Source: Leptolinea sp. (GTDB lineage Bacteria > Chloroflexota > Anaerolineae > Anaerolineales > Anaerolineaceae). From it: a stretch of DNA of 41,015 nt. Shown here piece after piece: positions 1-9,393 of this stretch. The stretch's first letter is position 1; every line of letters starts with the position of its first letter. The DNA lies in NCBI GenBank assembly GCA_012515195.1, contig JAAYYW010000238.1, forward strand, positions 1 to 41,015, read 5' to 3'. The notes under the pieces are model-generated. The model did no database searches. It saw nothing but the letters and a program-made list of their open reading frames with translations, and was not told the origin of the DNA. Made by a program: the position numbers and the translations under genes.

Positions 1-933
1 GCCGATCAACTCGCCAAATACGGTGATATCATCGCGATCCGCACCGGAATGGGACGGATGTTCATCGGCCTGCTGCTGCTGGCCGGCGCCACATCCCTTC
101 CAGAGGTTCTCACATCCATAAGTTCATTAAGTCAGAACTCACCCGATCTGGCTGCAGGCAACCTGCTTGGCAGCAATGGCTTCAATATGCTCCTTCTGGC
201 TGTAGTGGATATGGTAAACCGCAATCAACGCCTCCTTCGAAAAGCTGTATTGCGCCACGCCCTGTCGGGCAGCCTGGCGGTATTTCTGATCAGTTCGGTG
301 ATCTTTTTCATGCTGGCCGATATCAAAATCCAGATCGGCTGGGTTGGATTGGATAGTCTCATCATTATCGCCATTTATATTGTGGCCGTCTGGCTTATTC
401 AGAGCAATGAGAACCATTCTCACTCCACGGACGAGGGGATGGAAATCCCGGAAGATACCCCCACCTTGAAAAAAGGGCTTATCGGGTTTATCCTCGCAGC
501 CGGGGGGCTGATGATTGTCACACCCATCATGGTGCGCAGCGCGAATGAGATCGCTGAAATCACCGGGCTTGGAGCCACATTTATTGGAACCACGCTGGTC
601 GCGTTGGTTACATCACTGCCAGAGCTTGTTACCACCATGGCCGCCATCAGGATCGGGGCGGCTGATATGGCCATCGGCAACCTGTTTGGAAGCAACATGT
701 TTAACATGTTCGCCATCGGCCTTACGGATTTCTTCTTCACCGACGGGCGCTTTCTGGCTTCCATTGACCCCTCTTTCTTGTTGGTAGGAACTGTCGGCCT
801 GATCTTGACGGGTATCGGTTTGATCGGGAATCTGGCAAAATTGGAAAGACGGGTATGGCGTTTCGAGATCGATTCTACGTTGATGATCATTACATATATC
901 GGATGCCTCTGGCTGCTTTATATTCGAAGTTGA
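1..933 (+). CDS. Sodium/calcium exchanger family membrane protein (CaCA), 5'-truncated by window edge
   Basis: The frame is open from base 1 (ADQLAKYGDIIAIRTGMGRMFIG...). Two alpha-repeat-like motifs (GATSLPEVLTSI...GNLLGSNGFN and VTSLPELVTTMAA...GNLFGSNMFN) and many TM segments. Confidence 0.9.
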   Translation, partial: ADQLAKYGDIIAIRTGMGRMFIGLLLLAGATSLPEVLTSISSLSQNSPDLAAGNLLGSNGFNMLLLAVVDMVNRNQRLLRKAVLRHALSGSLAVFLISSVIFFMLADIKIQIGWVGLDSLIIIAIYIVAVWLIQSNENHSHSTDEGMEIPEDTPTLKKGLIGFILAAGGLMIVTPIMVRSANEIAEITGLGATFIGTTLVALVTSLPELVTTMAAIRIGAADMAIGNLFGSNMFNMFAIGLTDFFFTDGRFLASIDPSFLLVGTVGLILTGIGLIGNLAKLERRVWRFEIDSTLMIITYIGCLWLLYIRS

Positions 934-962
934 GTGATCTTCCGATCACCGGGAGTATCGGA

Positions 963-1013
963 ACCGGGTTGATGAATTTTTTCGTCTTTTGACGAAAGTA
1001 TCATCAACCCGGT
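963..1013 (+). terminator. Long stem-loop downstream of the exchanger gene
   Basis: 13-bp inverted repeat ACCGGGTTGATGA (963-975) / TCATCAACCCGGT (1001-1013), with a nested 7-bp stem TTTCGTC/GACGAAA (980-997). Only a weak T-tract follows. Confidence 0.5.
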
Positions 1014-1066
1014 CTCTTATTAAAGACAAATTTCAAATGACCAAGATTGGTTTATAAAATTGCCTC

Positions 1067-1095
1067 TTGACATACTATGTATCACACAGTATTAT
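1067..1095 (+). promoter_or_regulatory. Sigma-70-type promoter overlapped by a PadR-like operator palindrome
   Basis: TTGACA (1067-1072), 17-bp spacer, TATTAT (1090-1095). 21-bp imperfect palindrome ATACTATGTATCACACAGTAT at 1072-1092. Confidence 0.75.
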
Positions 1096-1115
1096 GTCTA
1101 CAAGGATATAATATT

Positions 1116-1478
1116 ATGAACGATATTGGAATAGAAAACATATCATTGGAAATGCGGCGCGGGGTTATTGTTCTCGCGGTGCTCAATCTGTTGCAGCAAG
1201 AACAATATGGCTACTCCGTACTTAAGCTGCTATCTGAAAACGGGTTGAGCGTCGACCAGGGAACTCTATATCCCCTGCTCAGGCGGATGGAGAACCAGGG
1301 ATTGTTGCAATCCGCCTGGCGCGTGGAAGAGGCTCGTCCTCGCCGATATTACATTATTAGCACCCAGGGGCGTAAAACCCTGCCGTTATTGCAGCAGGAA
1401 TGGAACACAATTGTCACCGCCCTGCAACAAATTTCACAAGTAGGATCTGAACAGGATGGAAAGAATGAATCTAATTGA
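1116..1478 (+). CDS. PadR family transcriptional regulator
   Basis: PadR wHTH sequence (LEMRRGVIVLAVLNLLQQEQYGYSVLKLLSENGLSVDQGTLYPLLRRMENQGLL). ATG at 1116 with AAGGA upstream; the ORF-track start at 1077 lies inside the promoter. Confidence 0.92.
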   Translation: MNDIGIENISLEMRRGVIVLAVLNLLQQEQYGYSVLKLLSENGLSVDQGTLYPLLRRMENQGLLQSAWRVEEARPRRYYIISTQGRKTLPLLQQEWNTIVTALQQISQVGSEQDGKNESN

Positions 1479-2460
1479 TAAATATATCGAGCAGGTAGGC
1501 GAAAACCTGCCCGCCAAAGATCGTGAAGATATTCAGAAAGAGATCCGGTCAATACTGGAAGACACACTGGAAAACCGCAGCCAGCAGGAAGACCGTCCGA
1601 TTAATGACCCTATGATCGTGGGAGTGTTGAAGGAATTTGGAACACCCCGAAAAATGGCCGAAGCCTACATGCCTCCACGGTACCTGATCGGACCGAGATT
1701 ATTTCCCACCTTTTTGATGGTAACCAAGATTATCCTGGGTATCGTTCTGTTGGTTGGTATTGTCACCACATCAGTGACCTTATTCCAGCAGCCGCTTACC
1801 CTGGAATCGGCATTTGAAGTAGTCTTAAAAAGATTGCTTGAACTTCTGGGATCAATGCTTTCCGTGTTGGGGAATATTGTTTTTGTGTTCGCCATAATTG
1901 AATGGGTTTTGTCCAAGGAAAAGTTCATCAGCGAAGAGAATTGGGACCCACGCAGTCTGGAAGGCGAAGAAAACCGGGACGAGATCAAACCCTGGAGTCA
2001 GGTTCCTGATATTGCGTTTACTATCTTTACCCTGCTGTTCTTCAATCTATTCGCCGCCAAACTCGGGGCCTATTTCAATGACGCTTCCGGTATATCGGTG
2101 TTCATCCCCGCGCTTTCCCCGGTCTTTTTTACCTACCTACCCTGGTTCAATACCATCTGGGTTCTGGGATTGGGGTTGAATTTAGCCCTTATCCGCATTG
2201 GCAAATGGCAGCCCTGGAGTCGCTGGTTTCAGGTCGGCCTGGATGTAATGAGCCTGATCGTACTGATCCTGATGGCAAGCGGCCCATCGATCATCGCGCC
2301 GGCAACTGACAATTTTTCGACGTACGGGGTTACCGGTTCACAGATCGCAGGCATCTATACCGGGCTGGCGATCGGGATCAAAGCCTTGTTGATCATTTTG
2401 ATCATTGTATTTATCTACGAAATCGGTGAAACTGTTTACAGGATATTCCGCAAGAAATAA
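1456..2460 (+). CDS. HAAS/DUF1700-like N-terminal domain with multi-pass membrane domain, coupled to PadR
   Basis: Overlaps the padR 3' end. N-terminus (LIDKYIEQVGENLPAKDREDIQKEIRSILEDTLENR) resembles HAAS domains; several TM helices follow. Confidence 0.75.
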   Translation: MERMNLIDKYIEQVGENLPAKDREDIQKEIRSILEDTLENRSQQEDRPINDPMIVGVLKEFGTPRKMAEAYMPPRYLIGPRLFPTFLMVTKIILGIVLLVGIVTTSVTLFQQPLTLESAFEVVLKRLLELLGSMLSVLGNIVFVFAIIEWVLSKEKFISEENWDPRSLEGEENRDEIKPWSQVPDIAFTIFTLLFFNLFAAKLGAYFNDASGISVFIPALSPVFFTYLPWFNTIWVLGLGLNLALIRIGKWQPWSRWFQVGLDVMSLIVLILMASGPSIIAPATDNFSTYGVTGSQIAGIYTGLAIGIKALLIILIIVFIYEIGETVYRIFRKK

Positions 2461-2501
2461 GGAAAGAATGAAATCCTTGTTTTGAACCCATCAGAGATTC
2501 A

Positions 2502-3011
2502 ATGAACATACGTAAAGCAACACCACAGGACAATTTTTTACTGGCAAACTTGGGAGTCCGCACCTTCGCGGACTCCTTTGGTGCTGATAACACTCCCGAA
2601 GATATGGCCGACTATCTGAAAGGGTCATTCTCACCAAAAAAGCAGGCTACCGAACTGGCTGAAGAGGGAACCACATTTCTAATCGCCGAAATTGATGGCC
2701 AGCCTGTTGGATATACCCGATTACGGCAGGATCCACCGCCGGACTGTGTGACAGGGGTTCACCCGATCGAGATCGTTCGTCTGTACTCCGTAAAAGAATG
2801 GATCGGCCGCGGTGTGGGTGCTGCTCTAATGCAGGCCTGTCTGGATGAAGCCTCACGCGCGGGGCATGATGTTATCTGGCTGGATGTCTGGGAAAAGAAT
2901 CCGCGCGCCATCGCGTTTTATCAGAAATGGGGATTCAAAAAAGTCGGTGAACAGGGTTTTCAACTGGGAAGCGACCTGCAAAATGATTGGTTAATGGTCC
3001 GGCAAGTATAA
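2502..3011 (+). CDS. GNAT family N-acetyltransferase
   Basis: MNIRKATPQDNFLLANLGVRTF... VKEWIGRGVGAALMQACLDEA...NPRAIAFYQKWGFKKVGE, typical GNAT motifs. Confidence 0.92.
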   Translation: MNIRKATPQDNFLLANLGVRTFADSFGADNTPEDMADYLKGSFSPKKQATELAEEGTTFLIAEIDGQPVGYTRLRQDPPPDCVTGVHPIEIVRLYSVKEWIGRGVGAALMQACLDEASRAGHDVIWLDVWEKNPRAIAFYQKWGFKKVGEQGFQLGSDLQNDWLMVRQV

Positions 3012-3173
3012 TCAGGCTTCTCCTTTGGAAAGACAGGTCGAACAAGACAAAACCGTATTTCGTTCAATATTCCAGACTTTTTTGGTATTTATCAGAATAT
3101 TGGTATAATATCAATGGCTATCCATGATCCTGTCTACTTACCGGTATACGCATGTAGGAGGAAATTCACAACC

Positions 3174-3242
3174 ATGCTGCAGTTTAATTTGTACGTCGAG
3201 TCCAAGCCGGAAATTCCGGAGATCGACGAGGAGCACGCTTAA
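3174..3242 (+). pseudogene. Short ORF, possible remnant of a hemerythrin-like gene
   Basis: Strong SD (AGGAGG) before ATG 3174; encodes MLQFNLYVESKPEIPEIDEEHA then stop. EIDEEH resembles the hemerythrin N-terminal metal-ligand motif; the next intact gene is a hemerythrin. Confidence 0.3.
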
Positions 3243-3443
3243 ATCCATGCCAATTCCAGACGATCCCTGGAATTGAAAATTTTTTTCTCGACGAATAAAG
3301 CGGCTTTCGAAACAACCATGACCGGTACCTGCATGAGGATCAGCACCACATTGGAAAATTGACAAAAAGTTATCCGTTTTCAATCAAAAAAAGGACTTAT
3401 TTAGAAAACTTGACTCCGCACGGGGCAAAAAAAGGAGAACGCC

Positions 3444-3851
3444 TTGAACAACCAGCTTTTTGACTTCGAAAAAGAATATAAATTTGGGATAGATGAAATT
3501 GACGGACAGCATGCCAGTCTGGTAAATATGATCGCTGAGATACAGATCATGTTCAGAGATAACAAGAAGGAAGAGGCTGCCAAGTATTTTTTTGAAACCA
3601 TGTCCCGTTATTTAATCGAGCACTTTTCTTATGAAGAATCGTTCATGGAAAAGATCGGATATCCGCAATTGGAAGAGCACCGGAAAGTTCACGCGAACTT
3701 TCGGAAAAATATGGAGAAATCCTTTGAGTTGATCTCGAAAGGGGATGAACCTGCTTTTCGTAATGCGTTATCGGACACATACCTGTGGATCCTCACTCAT
3801 ATAGGAAAAACAGACCGCAAGTATGCAGTTTTTTACAACACAAACCAGTAG
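3444..3851 (+). CDS. Bacteriohemerythrin
   Basis: FGIDEIDGQHASLVNMI, LIEHFSYEESFMEKIGYPQLEEHRKVHANF and LTHIGKTDRKYA contain the characteristic His/Glu/Asp ligand pattern. Confidence 0.93.
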   Translation: MNNQLFDFEKEYKFGIDEIDGQHASLVNMIAEIQIMFRDNKKEEAAKYFFETMSRYLIEHFSYEESFMEKIGYPQLEEHRKVHANFRKNMEKSFELISKGDEPAFRNALSDTYLWILTHIGKTDRKYAVFYNTNQ

Positions 3852-3863
3852 AAAATACAGTAA

Positions 3864-3898
3864 AACCCCCACGGATCACAACCCGTGGGGGTTTTTTC
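3864..3898 (+). terminator. Rho-independent terminator
   Basis: AACCCCCACGG (3864-3874) / CCGTGGGGGTT (3883-3893) followed by a T-run. Confidence 0.85.
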
Positions 3899-3908
3899 TA
3901 GAAATATC

Positions 3909-5009
3909 TCAATAGCGTAGGATCGCGCCGATGTTCCCCACTTTTTCAAAATCCGGATTGGTGCGAACCACCTCAACTTCGCCCCCGCTGCGCATTACTT
4001 CATTCACAGCCAGTTCAACCCCATCCTCCACCGGAACGATCTTGCTGCCGCAGTATTTACATTGTGGGTTTGAATGCAGAGTCAATCTGCCGCAACCAGT
4101 GCAACGGTGTGCTGACTGCCGGAATCCTTCCGTTACGACCAGCGTTTGCACCCGGCTCTGGGAAACAGCTTGAAATGTGTTTTCCAGCCCGATCTCGGCG
4201 CCGGCATGTTTACCGGCCCGTGAAATGACGGAGCGCACCGTCTGAAGATCGCGGGCAGCCTCCGCTTCTTTACCTATCTGCATGGCCTTTGCCAGAACCT
4301 CCGCATGTGAAGCGGTCATACTCATGGCAAATGAGCCAATGATCAGGCTATGCCAGGTTTTCGGCAACTGGGTCTTGAATAGCGCAATATTATCGTCGGT
4401 TCCGCCGATCACAATCCGCCGGATATGCTTCTCCTCGAAGAAATGTGAGGCAAAAGCCGCGATCTCTTTCATATTCCGCTCAACCACTTCATCTTCATAA
4501 TTCGTCTGTCCGGCTGTTCCACCTCGCTGACCGGCAACTGTAGACGCCCCCCCACGTTTGGTGTGTTTGACCAATGTGCCCAGAACACCTTCCTGCTCCA
4601 CCAGTTCACCCAGGTGAAAATGGAATACCCGTGCTCCCTGGCGGTCGATTAGTATCACCCCATATCCCCCAAAAAGATCGAAGATATCTGCCAGTGGCTT
4701 TATGGCAAATTGGTGACCGCTAAAAACTTGATCGCGAACCGGAACACCCAGCCAAACCGCGCGGAAAAAACCTTCCCCACTCGCAGAGAACATGGCCAAT
4801 CCGCGTCCAGCCATTGGCTGATGTGTTTCGAAATAATCCATCACAGCCTTGACATCGGGCTCTGGCTCCACCCCCTTTAATAATGCCCGCAGCCGTAACT
4901 TAATCGTTTCCGCGTTTCCCACGGCAGGATCAGTATTCAAGTACACGGTCAGCGCTGGAGATTTGGTGTTAATACCTGCCATTTCTTTTAACTGGTGATC
5001 CGTAAACAT
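3909..5009 (-). CDS. Bacterial eRF1/Vms1-like (baeRF family) protein with C-terminal zinc ribbon
   Basis: Start MFTDHQLKEMAGINTKSPALTVYLNTD has SD GAGGAGG. Loop KHTKRGGASTVAGQRGGTAGQTNYEDE, then an IVIGGTDDNIALF domain, then CTGCGRLTLHSNPQCKYCGSK (four Cys). Confidence 0.7.
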   Translation of the reverse strand: MFTDHQLKEMAGINTKSPALTVYLNTDPAVGNAETIKLRLRALLKGVEPEPDVKAVMDYFETHQPMAGRGLAMFSASGEGFFRAVWLGVPVRDQVFSGHQFAIKPLADIFDLFGGYGVILIDRQGARVFHFHLGELVEQEGVLGTLVKHTKRGGASTVAGQRGGTAGQTNYEDEVVERNMKEIAAFASHFFEEKHIRRIVIGGTDDNIALFKTQLPKTWHSLIIGSFAMSMTASHAEVLAKAMQIGKEAEAARDLQTVRSVISRAGKHAGAEIGLENTFQAVSQSRVQTLVVTEGFRQSAHRCTGCGRLTLHSNPQCKYCGSKIVPVEDGVELAVNEVMRSGGEVEVVRTNPDFEKVGNIGAILRY

Positions 5010-5068
5010 GAAATCCTCCTCGAATGAGATGGTTGGATCAAATTGGGTGCGGCGTGCACTCAATTATG

Positions 5069-6241
5069 TCAGGGGCGTTTGCCCAGTGTCAAAGCGAACT
5101 CCTTCTCCTCATTATTCCGTATCACCCGGACTACAATTGAATCTCCCGGGCTTTTATTGGTCATGATGTAGCTCATCAGATCCCCGAAAACACGAACCGG
5201 TCGGCCATCAACGGCGATGATCAGGTCACCCCCGCCCAGCAGCCCGCGGATGCGAGTGGCGGCATGTCCGCCTACGAGTCCGGCCTTATCAGCCGGGCTG
5301 CCGGCAAGAACTTCGATGAGGTACGCGCCCGAAGTTGTGGTTAAACCCAGTTCTTCGCGCTCCAGCAGACTTAAATCTCCGCCCGGCGGGGTGGAAATAC
5401 CCAGGTATGGGTAATCATAAGAACCCTGTTCGATTAACACAGGGACAACTCGTTTGAGAATATTAACCGATACGGCAAAACCTATACCGCTGTTGACTGG
5501 ATCACCATCTGAATTCGTCCCGGTGGTGCGAATGGAACGGTTCAACCCGACCACCTCTCCATTCAAATTCAATAACGGGCCACCTGAATTACCGGGGTTG
5601 ATTGAAGCGTCTGTCTGCAATATGTCGCCAGTGGAAAAATAACTGCCATCTTCCGTCTGCCGCAGTGAATCCATGGTTCGGCCTTTGGCAGAGATAATTC
5701 CCATTGTCATCGTTCCGTTCAATCCAAACGGATTTCCAATGGCGACGACAGTCTGACCAACCTTCGTCTGATCCGAATCTCCCAATGTTAGCGGGAATAG
5801 TTGATCGGCCGGGGCCTCCACCTTGATCACAGCCAGATCCGAATCCAGGTCTATGGCTTTGACAATTCCACGCGTTTTGAAACCGCTGGGAAAATCGACT
5901 TCCAGATCAGTAGCCCCTTCCACCACATGGTAGTTTGTAACCACATACCCATCTGAGTTGAACACAAATCCAGAACCCAATCCACTGCCGATCTCGCCGA
6001 TCTGCTGAATCAGAACAACACCCGGGCTGACTGCGTCATACAAACGAACCAGCCTGTCCTGATCTGCCTCAAGATTGGGATTCACCGCCGAGACGGATAT
6101 CGTCATCGGGGTTGGAGCCGCGAGTGTTGGCAAAGATTGTGCCGCGCCCTGTGCCATGGACGGCGCATTGTAGGTAAATTGACATGCCACCATGCTCAAT
6201 GCCAGAATCACGGTTACAACAACGATCTTAATATTTCGCAT
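5069..6241 (-). CDS. HtrA/DegP-like trypsin-fold serine protease with PDZ domain, probable lipoprotein
   Basis: Start MRNIKIVVVTVILALSMVAC (lipobox-like). TNYHVVEGA (His), DLDSDLAVIKV (Asp), INPGNSGGPLLN (Ser), C-terminal PDZ. Start could instead be 6292. Confidence 0.93.
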   Translation of the reverse strand: MRNIKIVVVTVILALSMVACQFTYNAPSMAQGAAQSLPTLAAPTPMTISVSAVNPNLEADQDRLVRLYDAVSPGVVLIQQIGEIGSGLGSGFVFNSDGYVVTNYHVVEGATDLEVDFPSGFKTRGIVKAIDLDSDLAVIKVEAPADQLFPLTLGDSDQTKVGQTVVAIGNPFGLNGTMTMGIISAKGRTMDSLRQTEDGSYFSTGDILQTDASINPGNSGGPLLNLNGEVVGLNRSIRTTGTNSDGDPVNSGIGFAVSVNILKRVVPVLIEQGSYDYPYLGISTPPGGDLSLLEREELGLTTTSGAYLIEVLAGSPADKAGLVGGHAATRIRGLLGGGDLIIAVDGRPVRVFGDLMSYIMTNKSPGDSIVVRVIRNNEEKEFALTLGKRP

Positions 6242-6266
6242 GTACCATCCTGAAAAACCAGTAATT

Positions 6267-7232
6267 CTATTTTTCTTTGGAAAGCTGTTCAAATAATTCT
6301 CGCTGCCTGGTTGAAAGGGTTTTTGGCAATTGCACCTTTACTTTCGCATACAGGTCTCCGAAAGTCTGCGAATTACGCAGATGCGGCATTCCCCTGCCAG
6401 CCAATCGGAACGTTTGACCGGGTTGGGTGCCTGATGGAATTTTCAACATCACATTTCCTGAAAGTGTACCAACATTGATCTGTCCACCCAAAATAGCTGT
6501 ATAAAGATCAATGGGAACTTCGCAATGCAGATCGTCACCTTTGCGCTCAAAGCGCGCATCGGGCAGCAACTCGATTAAAAGATAGATATCCTGCTTCAAT
6601 CCGTTGGAATTTCCGCCGGCAACCCGGACTTTCGTTCCATTGCCTGCGCCTGGTGGAATCTTAACCTCCAGCCGACGGCTATCCACCTGCAGGATTCGCT
6701 GTGTTCCCCGAAATGCCTCATCCAATGAGATGGAAACATTCCGCTCTATGGAACGCGGTGCGGCTTTTCGTGGATCCAGCCGGGTGGTTCGGGCTGTACT
6801 CGCGCTTCCGCGCGGCGATGAACGGGGCATCCCACCAGCCATTCCTCCAAAAACCGCGTTGAAGAAATCAGAAAAACCTCCGCTGAAAATATCTTCAAAG
6901 CCGGTGGAATCAACCCGGTACGTTGCACCGCCTCGACCAGCTTGCTGCTGAGCCTGGTTGATCCAATCGTTCCAGTTAAATCCGCCCTGGGCACCACCGC
7001 GCTGCCAGGAATTGTACGAATCTCCCAGCTGATCATACCGGTTGCGCTTTTGCGGGTCGCTCAATACTTCGTAGGCTTCATTGATTTCTTTAAAGGTATC
7101 TTCCGCCTGTTTATTACCCTGATTACGATCAGGGTGATATTTCATAGCGAGTTTCCTGTAAGCCTTTTTTATTTCATCCGCATTGGCAGAACGTTCCACC
7201 CCTAATATTTTGTAATAATCCTTATAATCCAT
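6267..7232 (-). CDS. DnaJ-class (CbpA-type) chaperone
   Basis: [41 protein letters not shown]-domain with HPD, Gly-rich region, DnaJ C-terminal domains, no zinc finger. Confidence 0.93.
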   Translation of the reverse strand: MDYKDYYKILGVERSANADEIKKAYRKLAMKYHPDRNQGNKQAEDTFKEINEAYEVLSDPQKRNRYDQLGDSYNSWQRGGAQGGFNWNDWINQAQQQAGRGGATYRVDSTGFEDIFSGGFSDFFNAVFGGMAGGMPRSSPRGSASTARTTRLDPRKAAPRSIERNVSISLDEAFRGTQRILQVDSRRLEVKIPPGAGNGTKVRVAGGNSNGLKQDIYLLIELLPDARFERKGDDLHCEVPIDLYTAILGGQINVGTLSGNVMLKIPSGTQPGQTFRLAGRGMPHLRNSQTFGDLYAKVKVQLPKTLSTRQRELFEQLSKEK

Positions 7233-7437
7233 AAAATTATTGTATTCATTACACGGATGGAAAGTCAAGAGATACAGCATATATCTTACGTAAAGTTAAT
7301 GTAAGTTTCACAACCCGGATGCTTTCTGTACGACCGATGGTTATGTGCTATCATAAACACTTGGATTTAGCAATTTTCGACATGTCAGTTCTTTGCTGGT
7401 CCGCCTTAAGGATATTTATACGGGTAACACAGAAGAT

Positions 7438-9378
7438 ATGACCCCATCTCCTCACGATCCTATACTCGTCCTCACGGCAGATTCCCAGGTGAATTCACTG
7501 GTGGAGACCCTGTTGAATCCGGAAGGATTCAATGTTAAGATCGTCAACCAGATACTCGAAGCAAAAAAAACGATCAATGAAGGGTTGCCGCGGCTGGTTA
7601 TCCTGGGGGAAAAACTGCCTGATGGAAGCGGCGTTGCTTTTGCCCGTGAATTAAGTGATCTTGCGCCTACAACACCAATTTTGTTGTTTGTCTACCAGGA
7701 ATCCGCACCCATTATGAAACAGGCTATCCAGGCCGGGGTTTTTGATACATTCACCCTGCCGATACGCAGCGAGGATCTCTTGCAGCTTGTACGCAACGCA
7801 CTGGCAATAGGCGACCGGCGCCGCGGTTGGATGCAAAAGGAAACCCGCCTCGCCACTGCCAGCCTTCGCAGCCAGATGAGTGATCTGGAATTACTTGGAG
7901 AGCTTACCCGTTCCATCACCAGCAATCTCGATCTGGATGCCGTCCTGTCAACAGTGATGGATACTGCCATCTCTCTAACCGGAGCTGAAGAAAGCAGCCT
8001 GTTGATGTTGGATGAAACAACAGGCGAGCTTTACTTGCGCGCGTCACGCAATTTTAAAAAAGATGAGGAAAACGGTCAATTCCGCATGGGAATCGACAAC
8101 ACCCTGGCCGGGACTGTTGTGCAAACCGGACAACCGGTATTGTTGGATGAAGAAAACTTGAAGAAGATCAAGACAGATTATCTCGTTTTCTCTCTGATCT
8201 ATGTGCCATTAAAAACCAATAACCGAACGGTTGGTGTACTGGGGGTGGACAACCGGAATATCAAAAAACCATTCACCGATTACCACGTCCGCCTTCTCAC
8301 TGCTGTGGCTGATTTTGCCGCCATCGCCATCGAAAACGCGCGAGTGTTCAGTGATACCGATAATGAGCGGGTCCGCCTTGAAACCATTCTAACTAAGGTG
8401 CAGGATGGCGTCATTATTCTTGATTCAGATAACAACATCAGATTTATCAACCAGGGAGCGCGTGAAGCTCTTTCTTTGAACGGCACAGAGGTGGCCAATC
8501 AACCCGCCCGTGACGCCCTGAGGAATAACCAGATCATGGATCTACTGGAAAAAGGCGGCAACCGCGCCGAAATCAACCTGGAGGAGGGACGGGTCATGGA
8601 TGCCCAGGTAACCCCTATTTCCAATGTCGGTACGGTAATCACCCTGCATGATGTCAGTATGTTCAAAGAGCTGGACCGTGCCAAGAGTGATTTTGTCAAT
8701 ACGGTTTCCCATGATCTCCGAACGCCATTGACCACCATTCTGGGCTACGTGGAACTGGTGGAACGGGTTGGACCGGTGACAGATTTGCAGCGTGAATACA
8801 TTCAGCATGTTCAAATGAGCGTGCACAACATCACCAATCTTGTGAACGATTTGCTGAACCTTGGGCGCATTGAAGCCGGAGTAGATAGGCACAAAGAATC
8901 AGTGCGGATCGATCAGTTGATCGGCGAAGCCTGTGAAACACTGAAAGACCAGTTGGCTTACAAGGGCCACCGCTTGCTGGTCGAAGTTCCAGCAAGCCTG
9001 CCACCAGTGTGGGGAAACCCGATCCTGCTGGCGCAGGTTGTCGACAACCTGCTGGGAAACAGCATAAAATATACGCCGCCCGGTGGACAGATTATCATAA
9101 AGGCCGAGGTGGATAGCGACCAGATGATCCTGCAATTCAAAGATACCGGCGTCGGCATACCATCCATGGATCTTCCGTTCATCTTTGATAAATTCTATCG
9201 CGCCAGTAATGCCGCCGGTGAAGCCTCAGGTACCGGACTTGGCCTGGCCATTGTCAAGAGCATTGTCGAAAACCACTATGGACGAATCTGGGTAGACTCT
9301 GTGATCAGTCAGGGTTCCACATTCAACGTTGTCCTTCCGTTAAACGAAGAAAGCAAGATAACCTCATTAGAAGGATAA
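7438..9378 (+). CDS. Sensor histidine kinase: receiver-like, GAF, PAS, HisKA, HATPase_c
   Basis: FVNTVSHDLRTPLTTILGYVEL (H-box), DNLLGNSIKYTPPGG (N-box), FKDTGVGIP and GTGLGLAIVKSIVE (G-boxes), GAF region SLLMLDETTGELYL..., N-terminal receiver-like domain. Upstream TTG at 7393 is also in frame. Confidence 0.93.
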   Translation: MTPSPHDPILVLTADSQVNSLVETLLNPEGFNVKIVNQILEAKKTINEGLPRLVILGEKLPDGSGVAFARELSDLAPTTPILLFVYQESAPIMKQAIQAGVFDTFTLPIRSEDLLQLVRNALAIGDRRRGWMQKETRLATASLRSQMSDLELLGELTRSITSNLDLDAVLSTVMDTAISLTGAEESSLLMLDETTGELYLRASRNFKKDEENGQFRMGIDNTLAGTVVQTGQPVLLDEENLKKIKTDYLVFSLIYVPLKTNNRTVGVLGVDNRNIKKPFTDYHVRLLTAVADFAAIAIENARVFSDTDNERVRLETILTKVQDGVIILDSDNNIRFINQGAREALSLNGTEVANQPARDALRNNQIMDLLEKGGNRAEINLEEGRVMDAQVTPISNVGTVITLHDVSMFKELDRAKSDFVNTVSHDLRTPLTTILGYVELVERVGPVTDLQREYIQHVQMSVHNITNLVNDLLNLGRIEAGVDRHKESVRIDQLIGEACETLKDQLAYKGHRLLVEVPASLPPVWGNPILLAQVVDNLLGNSIKYTPPGGQIIIKAEVDSDQMILQFKDTGVGIPSMDLPFIFDKFYRASNAAGEASGTGLGLAIVKSIVENHYGRIWVDSVISQGSTFNVVLPLNEESKITSLEG

Positions 9379-9393
9379 CGATCTATTCTGTTG

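Noticed and set aside
420-890. 156-aa minus-strand ORF
   Set aside because: Antisense to the exchanger TM region; composition reflects complementary codons.
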